Notes: generated from the sequence alone by a model not told the origin. Shown: positions 1 through 5,084, numbered from the stretch's first letter. The stretch is DNA of 5,442 bases from Parapedobacter deserti (GCF_042646065.1 NZ_JBHRTA010000051.1:1-5442), one strand, 5' to 3'. Program-made: numbers and translations.

Positions 1-2
1 AC

Positions 3-35
3 ATAGATAAAGAAGGTCATGCATCCTGGGATTAA
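3..35 (+). CDS. possible 3' end of an upstream gene (partial)
   Basis: A reading frame enters from the left edge and ends at TAA 33-35, giving the tail IDKEGHASWD. The composition is protein-like, but ten codons are too few to assign a family or prove that the frame is coding. If it is real, the upstream gene ends only a few bases before the -7 box of the next gene, so the two would be transcribed separately. Confidence 0.25.
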   Translation: MDKEGHASWD

Positions 36-40
36 GTAAA

Positions 41-48
41 TACCTTTG
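41..48 (+). promoter_or_regulatory. Bacteroidota -7 box upstream of the pRiA4b ORF-3-like gene
   Basis: TACCTTTG matches the Bacteroidota -7 consensus TAnnTTTG exactly. No TTTG is visible at the matching -33 distance, so the promoter is only half supported. Transcription would begin around 53-56, which places the in-frame TTG at 46 inside the promoter and favours ATG 67 as the start codon. The same octamer occurs in front of the RhuM gene at the other end of the window. Confidence 0.5.
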
Positions 49-66
49 CAGAAATTAAAAAGGATT

Positions 67-648
67 ATGCCCCGCTTCAAAACACTTCAACTAAAGATCA
101 CGCTTCTGGAAACCAAACCGAGCGTTTGGCGCCGGATTGTCATTCCCACCGGTTTTAATTTTTATCAGCTTCATATGGCTATCCAAGCCGCATTCGGTTG
201 GGAGAACAGCCACCTGTTCGAATTCGGCAAACAAGGGTTGAATGACCCCGATGGCATCGGAATCCCCAATGACGAGATGCCGGTAAAAGATGCGCGTCGG
301 ATAAAACTCAGCACTATTTTCCGCAAAGTGAACGATAAGTTCACCTACGTATATGATTTCGGTGACCACTGGCAGCATCAAATCGTATTGGAGGAAATTA
401 CCGATAAAGAAATCTATACGGCTTACTGTATTGGCGGTAAAAACGAATGTCCTCCGGAAGATGTCGGCAACATCCGTGGCTACCGTGAAATGGTCGATAC
501 GTTTGCCCATGGAACAGCGGCGGAAAAGCGGAGTTACCGCCAATGGCTTGGCCTACGATCAAACGAGAATTGGGATCCGGCATACTACAACCAACGCGAG
601 GTCAACAAGCGCATGGCGTTGATCGCGCCGGAAGATTTGACGTTCTAA
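67..648 (+). CDS. plasmid pRiA4b ORF-3-like protein
   Basis: This 193-residue protein belongs to the pRiA4b ORF-3-like family (PF07929). The family was named after an Agrobacterium Ri plasmid gene and is widespread on plasmids and genomic islands; its biochemical role is not established. Family hallmarks seen here are the PSVWRR segment (about residues 18-23) in the first strand, AAFGW with HLFEF (41-53), YVYDFGDHWQH (94-104), and CIGGKNECPPEDVG (121-134) followed by GY (138-139). There is no signal peptide or membrane segment, so it should be cytoplasmic. Length is normal and the frame is intact. The frame is open up to TTG 46, but ATG 67 is preferred because it lies downstream of the -7 box at 41-48 and just after an AAAAAGG stretch. 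It appears monocistronic and converges on the Fic gene. Confidence 0.9.
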   Translation: MPRFKTLQLKITLLETKPSVWRRIVIPTGFNFYQLHMAIQAAFGWENSHLFEFGKQGLNDPDGIGIPNDEMPVKDARRIKLSTIFRKVNDKFTYVYDFGDHWQHQIVLEEITDKEIYTAYCIGGKNECPPEDVGNIRGYREMVDTFAHGTAAEKRSYRQWLGLRSNENWDPAYYNQREVNKRMALIAPEDLTF

Positions 649-664
649 GCCCAAGTCAACGCTC
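641..664 (+). repeat. diverged repeat, copy 1 (inverted relative to 5076-5099)
   Basis: The 24 bases covering the stop codon and 3' flank of the pRiA4b ORF-3-like gene match the reverse complement of 5076-5099 at 20 positions. Both copies carry a TAA followed by (A/G)CCCAAGT and are bounded by CGTT and AACG, which are complementary to each other. Both also have TGACGTTC nearby. This may be a shared mobile-element end or chance similarity; its function is unknown. Confidence 0.3.
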
Positions 665-714
665 ATAAACACCAATGGACTTATTGTTTTTGCCTAGCAT
701 AACGGTGGTTTATG
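664..714. terminator. possible shared hairpin between convergent genes
   Basis: CATAAACACC (664-673) pairs with GGTGGTTTATG (704-714) except for one bulged base. The intervening 30 bases include a T5 run. The hairpin lies between the stop codons of the convergent pRiA4b-like and Fic genes and overlaps the last codons of Fic, where a bidirectional terminator would be expected. The loop is long and no clean U-tract follows the right arm, so support is weak. Confidence 0.25.
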
Positions 715-1810
715 ATTTGCTTTCTAAAATTTTTAACAATCGCTGATTAAGGTACAATTTTTCTTTGCCCACGCGGGTCGATTTCAAAAAACCGTATTTT
801 TCCAAGGCCATCAAATAATTACCCACGGTTTTCGCATTTCCCAAGTTTTCGTTTATCAAGTGTTGGCGTTTGGTGTAGGGCAAGCGGAACAAAACTTCCA
901 TCAACTCTTTCGAGTAGATTTTTGGCAGTTTTTGTTTGATTTCTTCTGCCGTTGTTTCCATTACCGAAGTGATGTTGTTTAGTCGAACCAAACCTTTGGT
1001 GGAAGTTTTCTCAATCATGTCGAGCATATATAAAATGTGGGGCTGCCAGTCGTTTTTTTCGGTTACGCCCCGCAGATTTTTGTAATAGTCGGCTTTGTGT
1101 TGGATGATGTACTCGCTCAGGTAAATGGCTGGCGTGTCGAGCAAACCCGCAAGTTTGAGATAGAGCAATAACAAAATACGACCTGTTCTGCCGTTGCCGT
1201 CCGCAAAGGGGTGAATGGCTTCAAACTGATAATGCATCAACGCCATTTTTATGAGGGGGTCTATGGTTTTACCAAGCTCACCATTTCCATTGATGAATTT
1301 TTCAAGATTCGCCAATTTTTCACGAATCACTTTTTCGCCCGTTGGTGGCGTGTATATGACTTCGCCTTTGGCGTTACTAAGCGTAGTTCCGGGCGTAGCC
1401 CGTATGCCTGCTTGGTTTTGTTTGATGCATTGCACAATGGAAATGCAAAGATTAGTTGTAATAAACGGTTTTCTTTTGAGTTGGTCCAAACCCAGCCAAA
1501 GTGCTTCTTTGTAGCTCAACACTTCTTTGGTAGCTGAATTTTCTACTTTTCGTTCGGCTACCAATGATTTGTAAAGTTCGTCATTGGTAGTAATGATGTT
1601 TTCTACTTCCGAACTCGCTTTTGCTTCTTGCAAGTAAATGGTGTCCAAAAACAAGGTAGGATTAGGCAAATTCCGCAAAGCGCCGTTTAACTGCGCCAAT
1701 TCCCTGCTAGCCGAAATAGTTTTCCGCAGAACGTCTTTCGTTTCAATATCTGCCTTAGGAGGCAACGTAGGCAGGTCGTTATACGGCATCTTGCGGTCGA
1801 AATTCACCAT
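710..1810 (-). CDS. Fic family protein (class II, protein AMP-transferase)
   Basis: Fic enzymes transfer AMP from ATP to a hydroxyl side chain of a target protein. Numbering from the preferred start ATG 1810, the protein has about 366 residues. An N-terminal helical region carries the inhibitory motif SSEVEN (about 66-71; [S/T]xxxE[G/N]), whose Glu blocks ATP binding in class II members. The flap EVIYTPPTG lies at about 150-158. The catalytic motif HPFADGNGRTGR (about 200-211) is complete, with the catalytic His, the phosphate-binding loop and both Arg. A C-terminal winged-helix-like region (about 297-360) is typical of this subfamily. The frame is intact and of usual length. It also stays open to TTG 1819, but ATG 1810 fits the promoter spacing better. 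The gene is single, with no antitoxin neighbour, because inhibition is built in. The target is unknown. Confidence 0.93.
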   Translation of the reverse strand: MVNFDRKMPYNDLPTLPPKADIETKDVLRKTISASRELAQLNGALRNLPNPTLFLDTIYLQEAKASSEVENIITTNDELYKSLVAERKVENSATKEVLSYKEALWLGLDQLKRKPFITTNLCISIVQCIKQNQAGIRATPGTTLSNAKGEVIYTPPTGEKVIREKLANLEKFINGNGELGKTIDPLIKMALMHYQFEAIHPFADGNGRTGRILLLLYLKLAGLLDTPAIYLSEYIIQHKADYYKNLRGVTEKNDWQPHILYMLDMIEKTSTKGLVRLNNITSVMETTAEEIKQKLPKIYSKELMEVLFRLPYTKRQHLINENLGNAKTVGNYLMALEKYGFLKSTRVGKEKLYLNQRLLKILESKS

Positions 1811-1852
1811 TTTGTTCAAGAGTAAGATTTACATTCGTTTTTGTTACGTGGG

Positions 1853-1885
1853 TAAAAATACAAAAAAAATACACGCGATTGCAAA
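1853..1885 (-). promoter_or_regulatory. probable promoter of the Fic gene
   Basis: On the minus strand TTTG (1885-1882) is followed after 21 bases by TATTTTTA (1860-1853), which matches the -7 consensus TAnnTTTG at all but its last base. Transcription would start near 1846, leaving a leader of roughly 35 bases before ATG 1810. An inverted repeat at 1869-1893 covers the -33 box and most of the spacer, which suggests a repressor site. Confidence 0.5.
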
Positions 1886-1893
1886 ACGTGTAT
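1869..1893. repeat. inverted repeat over the Fic promoter (candidate operator)
   Basis: ATACACG (1869-1875) and CGTGTAT (1887-1893) are perfect 7-base complements separated by 11 bases. The arm centres are 18 bases apart, somewhat under two helical turns. The -33 TTTG lies in the spacer and the right-hand part of the promoter spacer lies in the other arm, so a protein bound here would occlude RNA polymerase. The C-terminal winged-helix-like region of the Fic protein makes autoregulation conceivable, but that is inference. Confidence 0.4.
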
Positions 1894-1982
1894 AATATTT
1901 ACCTTCATTAGATCCGATCGCTTTCGACGGTCCTTCTCGCTATAAGTTCTTTATCAAAGCTGTTATTGCTTTCTCGCAAGAA

Positions 1983-2001
1983 ATCCATGCTTGGCATGGA
2001 T
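1983..2001. repeat. short perfect inverted repeat upstream of the DUF3892 gene
   Basis: ATCCATGC (1983-1990) and GCATGGAT (1994-2001) are perfect 8-base complements with the loop TTG. The repeat lies about 18 bases upstream of the -7 box at 2020-2027 and so overlaps the expected -33 region. It could be an operator or a small hairpin. It is not followed by a T-tract and is unlikely to be a terminator. The rest of 1894-1982 shows nothing I recognise; a short open stretch there has no start codon. Confidence 0.35.
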
Positions 2002-2019
2002 AGCTAAGGATGTCATGGG

Positions 2020-2027
2020 TAGCTTTG
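2020..2027 (+). promoter_or_regulatory. Bacteroidota -7 box upstream of the DUF3892 gene
   Basis: TAGCTTTG matches TAnnTTTG exactly. There is no clear TTTG at the -33 distance. Transcription from here would begin near 2033, about 24 bases before ATG 2057. That supports this ATG over the in-frame TTG at 1991, which lies upstream of the box. Confidence 0.45.
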
Positions 2028-2056
2028 GAGTCAGATTCTATCACATCAACTATAGC

Positions 2057-2347
2057 ATGGCAAGCAGACACGAAATCAAATGCATCAACAAAACGAACAG
2101 CACCATCGCCCATGAACGGATCGAGCGTATCGGCGGCATGAATGGCACCGGCACCTGGTGGTCCCTCACGCAGCAAGAAGCAATTGCAGGTATCGAAGAA
2201 GGCCGCTGGGGGTTTTATGTAGCCCGGGGTGTGGCAGCCGTCAATGTCAATGTGGCCACGAGCACCTACGGCAACAAGTACATCAAAACCGAAAATGATG
2301 GGGAGCAATCCAACAATTTGTTGAGTTTACCGGAATGTCCACTATAA
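2057..2347 (+). CDS. DUF3892 domain-containing protein
   Basis: This 96-residue protein looks like a complete DUF3892 member. Landmarks in order are the N-terminal HEIKCINKTN (about 5-14), ERIERIGG (20-27), W-x-LTQQEAIAGIE (35-47), W-x-FYV (51-55), ATSTYGNKYIKT (67-78), and DGEQSNNLLSLPEC near the C-terminus (81-94). The family function is not known. Members are small, soluble and found in bacterial accessory regions. The upstream in-frame extension to TTG 1991 has no family resemblance and crosses the -7 box, so ATG 2057 is chosen. The stop codon (2345-2347) directly abuts the stop of the converging helicase remnant (2348-2350) with no bases between them. Confidence 0.82.
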   Translation: MASRHEIKCINKTNSTIAHERIERIGGMNGTGTWWSLTQQEAIAGIEEGRWGFYVARGVAAVNVNVATSTYGNKYIKTENDGEQSNNLLSLPECPL

Positions 2348-2986
2348 TTACAGTGAGGACCTGTAGTAGTTCTTGTCAACTGACCGGCGATTCGCATATG
2401 TCCGCTCAAACAGCACCTCCGGCAAAACAACCTTAACTTCTTGTTCAGCCCCCTCTTTCTTCCAGTGGAGCATGAAGTTCGCTTTGGCGGCTTTCAGCTC
2501 ATAGCCAGTTTTGCGCTTTTCCGCTATCTGATCGAGGAATTTCTTGGAGAATTTTAACACAGGTTGCCCATTGGGCATGAAACACTCGTTGCCGCTGATG
2601 ATTAAGTTATCACCACTCACCAGTTGGGAAACGAAATGCTGCTTGTTGATAAAGTAGTCGAGCCTACATCCTGGTAGGAGAGGTGCATAACCAGTTCTAC
2701 CGGTAGCGGATAGTGGTTCCTATCCGTTCGTTACCTTCTCCAAATTTTCCGCGGTCATGCTGTCTAAGAAATCGGCGTTCACGTGGATGGTGAGATTCCG
2801 CTTAGCCCTTGTCATGGCCACATAAAGCTGGCGCTTTGCCTCATCGGTGGTAGGGATAAACCGTTCGAGCATGATGAACACATGGTCAAACTCTTTTCCC
2901 TTCGCCTTGTAGATTTCTTGTATATCAATGATCCGAAATAAATCGTATCTTTGATAAACAGGTAATACAATTGACAGGAGGTACAA
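2348..2986 (-). pseudogene. C-terminal remnant of a large SF1 (UvrD-type) / RecQ-family helicase
   Basis: Only the end of a helicase remains. The upstream piece holds SF1 motif V (IYKAKGKEFDHVF, about 2912-2873) and motif VI (LYVAMTRAK, about 2827-2801). The second piece (2620-2348) continues with a region such as follows the helicase core in large Bacteroidota RecQ-family proteins bearing a UvrD-like C-terminal module; that assignment rests on memory of the family. Between the pieces a stop (2722-2720) ends the first frame. Reading through two indels restores a protein-like bridge: an extra base near 2725 gives NHYPLPVELVMHLSYQDV, then a missing base at 2664/2665 leads to DYFINKQHF. The two shifts cancel, so both pieces are in the same register. 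Convincing homology fades upstream of about 2930. More than 1,000 residues of a normal enzyme, including the Walker motifs, are absent, so it cannot be an active helicase. Confidence 0.75.
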
Positions 2987-2990
2987 TCAA

Positions 2991-3122
2991 CATGGGCGTT
3001 ATAGAAGTGTAAAGAAACAGGAAAGGCAACAAGGCCGCAAGGAGGGCCGCCGTGAGGAAACCATAGCCATCGCACGCGAATTGAAGAAAGAGGGGCTTTC
3101 AGTAGAATATATCGGAGGTTAG
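2991..3122 (+). pseudogene. C-terminal tail of an Rpn-family nuclease (remnant)
   Basis: This frame is open from 2958 to TAG 3120-3122 and has no credible start. It encodes a charged, Gly/Arg/Glu-rich linker (QERQQGRKEGRREE) followed by IARELKKEGLSVEYI. That is the characteristic tail of many Rpn-type PD-(D/E)XK recombination-promoting nucleases, normally followed by a short helix of the kind AxxTGLSxEEI. Here the expected helix is replaced by GG-stop. The catalytic domain is missing. It is a different copy from the Rpn gene at 3668, whose tail has another sequence. It abuts the truncated helicase, so one rearrangement may have removed the front of both. Confidence 0.6.
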
Positions 3123-3123
3123 G

Positions 3124-3222
3124 TCAAAATTAGCCAACGTATCGGTATGGTCTGATAAAGACCTTCAGGTTCTTGAAGATAGCAAACAGGCATTTGACAA
3201 CCTCACACCTCCCCAACGGTAG
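3124..3222 (+). pseudogene. possible C-terminal part of a VapB-like antitoxin
   Basis: A frame without a usable start ends at TAG 3220-3222 and reads ANVSVWSDKDLQVLED then SKQAFDNLTPPQR. It lies immediately upstream of, and overlaps, the first codon of the VapC-like relic, where an antitoxin gene is expected. The acidic/aromatic WSDKDL segment ending in a short PPQ tail resembles the toxin-binding end of small antitoxins, but I cannot name the family. The DNA-binding N-terminus is missing and the left boundary merges into the Rpn tail remnant. The assignment rests mainly on position. Confidence 0.35.
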
Positions 3223-3410
3223 CCAGTACTGGTATTTTTATCGAACATCTAAGGGCATAAGATAAACTATCAACCACCCTTTATAAAATAGCCGATGGCA
3301 CCGAAATCTTTTTATCAGCCGTAACTCTGTATGAACTTCATATGGGGGCAACGACGCCGGAAAAAAAGATTGGAAAGCTAAAGCAAAAGACTGCTATGAG
3401 AGTTTGTTGA
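3216..3410 (+). pseudogene. VapC-like PIN-domain toxin relic
   Basis: VapC toxins are Mg2+-dependent ribonucleases of the PIN fold. The frame reads GIFIEHLRA, a stop (TAA 3258-3260), then KLSTTLYKIADGTEIFLSAV and TLYELHMGATTPEKK. This matches the first half of a VapC protein, including the second acidic site (Glu in YELHMGA). Three lesions are visible. The expected ATG is ACG (3216-3218). The first catalytic Asp position before TG reads Ser. There is an in-frame stop at 3258. After TTPEKK the similarity ends and the frame stops at 3408-3410, so the third and fourth acidic residues are gone. The product would be inactive. Confidence 0.65.
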
Positions 3411-3501
3411 TGATATATTCAATAAACCAGTTTGGAAGTTGGTTTTGTTCGACTAAAGTGGTTAGTTGACCATTTGTTGTTTCTGCAATTAACATCGCCA
3501 T
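3394..3501 (-). CDS. unrecognised short reading frame (35 aa)
   Basis: The frame begins at ATG 3501 and ends at TAG 3396-3394, encoding MAMLIAETTNGQLTTL, then VEQNQLPNWFIEYIINKLS. It stays open upstream as IVWKYGKTGE to a stop near 3550, so the ATG may be internal to a decayed gene. I do not recognise the family. Composition is protein-like and amphipathic, but there is no clear promoter or ribosome binding site. It overlaps the end of the VapC relic on the other strand. It could be a remnant or a chance frame. Confidence 0.2.
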   Translation of the reverse strand: MAMLIAETTNGQLTTLVEQNQLPNWFIEYIINKLS

Positions 3502-3556
3502 TTCTCCCGTTTTTCCATACTTCCATACTATCAGAAATCTTCCTCAGAGCCGATTA

Positions 3557-3576
3557 TAAACGGATATAACCGTTTA
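3557..3576. repeat. inverted repeat upstream of the Rpn promoter
   Basis: TAAACGG (3557-3563) and CCGTTTA (3570-3576) are perfect 7-base complements around ATATAA. The repeat ends 14 bases upstream of the -33 TTTG of the Rpn promoter. That position suits an operator or activator site; it lacks a following T-tract strong enough for a terminator. Confidence 0.35.
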
Positions 3577-3590
3577 AAAACTGCTATTAC

Positions 3591-3622
3591 TTTGCTAAAT
3601 AAAATAGCGCACATTATATTTG
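3591..3622 (+). promoter_or_regulatory. promoter of the Rpn-family gene
   Basis: TTTG (3591-3594) is followed after exactly 20 bases by TATATTTG (3615-3622). Both elements of the Bacteroidota promoter are perfect and correctly spaced, making this the best promoter in the window. Transcription would begin around 3628. The in-frame TTG at 3620 lies within the -7 box and cannot be the start of translation. Confidence 0.7.
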
Positions 3623-3667
3623 CCTCACAGTCAAACCCCACAGAATACCAATGAAAAGCAATGCACT

Positions 3668-4527
3668 ATGGCAAAACAATCACTTACCGAAACTCAGGGT
3701 AAAGAACGTGCCGAAAATCAGCAATTTGATAAGATCATCCGCCAGAATATGCCAGTTATTTTTCCCGCGCTCATGGAGAAAATATTCGGGCTACGTATCA
3801 TCGACTATACGCCACTAAAAGATAAATTACAAACCACTAAGCAATTGGAAGTGGATGCGTTGCATAGGGTGACGGACGCAGGCGGCAATACATTTATTAT
3901 CCACTTAGAGGTTCAAACTACCAACGATAGGGGGATGGCAATACGGCTCTTGGAATATCGGGCCATGTTGAACCGAATTTATGGACTTCTTGTGCGGCAA
4001 TACGTGTTGTATATTGGTGCAAGCACTCTGAATATGCCAGATTATATTGATGAGCCAGCTCTTCATTTCACTTATAAGCTGATCGATTTTTCCAAGCTGC
4101 CTCATGAATGGTTCCTTTCTTCCGCACATATTGAGGAACAACTTTTGGCCATTCTAGGCGACTTCGGAGGTAAAGAGCCGATCAAGGTGGTTGAGGAAGT
4201 GGTTGAAGCAATCGATAGGCAACCTATCGATCGTGTAACAAAAATCAATATTTCAAGCAGTTGCGAATTTTAGCGCAATTGCGTAAATTTACAAACACAA
4301 AGAAAGTGAGGGACACGATGTTAAAGACAGCTTCATTTTTTAAGGTAGAAAAAGATCCTTTTTACAAGCAGGGTATTGAAAAGGGTGCGGAAGCTAAAAG
4401 CTACGAAGTCGTTGAGAACCTTTTAACCACCGGAAAATTCACTATTTCTGAAATCGCCAATTTTGCAACCGTAACGGAGGATTTCGTTAAGAAAGTTCGT
4501 GCAGATCTGGCCAAGAAGAAGAAATAA
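3668..4527 (+). pseudogene. Rpn family PD-(D/E)XK nuclease / putative transposase, frameshifted
   Basis: Rpn (recombination-promoting nuclease, YhgA-like) proteins are Mg2+-dependent DNA endonucleases of the PD-(D/E)XK fold that stimulate recA-independent recombination and are often annotated as transposases. From ATG 3668 the first part holds the N-terminal FDKIIRQNMP segment (about 20-29), the catalytic Asp in LEVDAL (63), and the E-x-Q site in IIHLEVQT (81-83), followed by RLLEYRAML. Near residue 193 the frame changes. Frame one ends at TAG 4271-4273. The continuation in the -1 frame (from about 4246) reads QYFKQLRILAQLRKF and ends at TAA 4525-4527 with a charged Lys-rich tail. Joined, the protein would be about 286 residues, normal for the family. 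The simplest cause is loss of one T near 4249-4251. The truncated product retains the catalytic core. ATG 3668 fits the promoter; upstream TTG does not. Confidence 0.85.
4211..4231. repeat. perfect 9-bp hairpin just before the Rpn frame change
   Basis: ATCGATAGG (4211-4219) and CCTATCGAT (4223-4231) are perfect complements with a CAA loop, within the codons for IDRQPIDR. It ends nine bases before the A5 run (4240-4244) and about 18 before the likely lost base. Such palindromes promote slippage during replication, which may explain the indel. Stimulatory structures of programmed frameshifts lie downstream of the slip site, not upstream. Confidence 0.45.
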
Positions 4528-4540
4528 CGGTGGCCCGCCA

Positions 4541-4627
4541 TTAAGAGAGATAATAAGCCATATCAATCGGGTTTAGCTTTTTTACACCAATCTCCTTTAT
4601 CATTTCACCCAACTTGAAAGCTGCGGC
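4541..4627 (-). pseudogene. unrecognised C-terminal fragment (28 aa)
   Basis: On the minus strand the frame runs from a stop at 4630-4628 to TAA 4543-4541 and reads AAAFKLGEMIKEIGVKK, then LNPIDMAYYLS. It looks like real protein sequence but is too short to assign and has no start codon at its beginning; an internal ATG lies in GEMIKE. It may be the tail of a lost gene, or chance. Otherwise the gap between the Rpn gene and the next gene (4528-4630) contains only a weak -7-like box. Confidence 0.2.
4574..4581 (+). promoter_or_regulatory. weak -7-like box upstream of the 4631 gene
   Basis: TAGCTTTT matches TAnnTTTG at all but the last base and would start transcription near 4588, about 43 bases before ATG 4631. 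No -33 TTTG is seen, so this is tentative. Confidence 0.2.
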
Positions 4628-4630
4628 TTA

Positions 4631-5084
4631 ATGTCCTTTCCTTACGACCACTTTGTTTACCATCTGCTGCGAAAGGGATAAGCTGCGCGTGATGAACGAG
4701 AATGTCAATTGTCTGTTCTCCAACCTGGATCCGCAATTGTTCAACGAAGCCTACAACAACTTCTTACGTTGCTTGAACCCCGACTTTGAGCCGTTGGAGA
4801 TCAATGAAACGGTCTATGGGTTGGATACGGAGGAACAGGAATGCTTCATCCAGCACTTCATCACCAATTGGATCTACTATTATACCATCAATAACCTAAA
4901 AACAAAAGTAAGGCGTACGGATTTCGAGCATCCATATACGGTGGACTACCTGTTGCCGTTCATTGACCGTAAATACGGCACGGACACGCCGGCAAGCCTT
5001 GCGTTGGGCGCCAAAATACTGCGCATGAAATCGGAAGTTTATACCAAGCGGGTAGCAAACCGGAGATGGTACTACGACCGTTAA
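4631..5084 (+). pseudogene. hypothetical protein of unknown family, apparently frameshifted near its start
   Basis: I do not recognise this family. The main frame is open from 4632 to TAA 5082-5084; from ATG 4692 it encodes 130 residues. It is soluble, rich in aromatic and charged residues, and probably helical, with no signal or membrane segment. Notable stretches are FITNWIYYYTINNLKTKVRR, HPYTVDYLLPFIDRKYGT, and the basic/aromatic C-terminus KRVANRRWYYDR. In another frame ATG 4631 begins a convincing N-terminus, MSFPYDHFVYHLLRK, which hits a stop at 4679 one codon after AAG. Removing one G from GGG 4675-4677 joins it smoothly to DKLRVMNENVN, giving about 151 residues. I infer a one-base insertion. 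The shortened protein from ATG 4692 might still be made. A terminator-like hairpin follows 76 bases after the stop. It converges on the broken RhuM gene. Confidence 0.5.

Noticed and set aside
91..543. Long minus-strand frame opposite the pRiA4b ORF-3-like gene
   Set aside because: It is a shadow of a well-supported coding sequence; its translation resembles no family and it has no promoter box.
638..664. Integron attC-like site
   Set aside because: The CGTT/AACG-bounded sequences do not fit the GTTRRRY/RYYYAAC core pattern, and no integrase or cassette array is present.
1211..1537. Two plus-strand frames antisense to Fic
   Set aside because: They overlap the catalytic region of an intact, well-supported Fic gene and have no family resemblance.
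1898..2002. Open plus-strand stretch reading DPIAFDGPSRYKFF and so on to a TAG near 2002
   Set aside because: About 30 codons with no start codon, no recognisable family and overlap with an inverted repeat; not enough to call a gene remnant.
1940..2308. 122-codon minus-strand frame opposite the DUF3892 gene
   Set aside because: The plus strand carries clear DUF3892 landmarks; the minus translation is low-complexity shadow sequence.
2976..3011. AGGAGG followed after 10 bases by ATG (2992)
   Set aside because: The site looks like good translation initiation, but the frame has only six codons (MGVIEV) and is not the Rpn-tail frame.
2812..3075. Minus-strand frame across the helicase/Rpn-tail junction
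   Set aside because: It lies in a different frame from helicase motifs V and VI and crosses the Rpn tail remnant on the other strand; no protein-like character.
4238..4250. Programmed -1 frameshifting in the Rpn gene
   Set aside because: The A5 run reads ACA AAA ATC, which is not a canonical X XXY YYZ heptamer, and the hairpin is upstream rather than downstream. A one-base deletion is simpler.
4529..4545. Hairpin after the Rpn stop (GGTGGC/GCCATT)
   Set aside because: The loop would be only two bases, two pairs are wobbles, and there is no T-tract.
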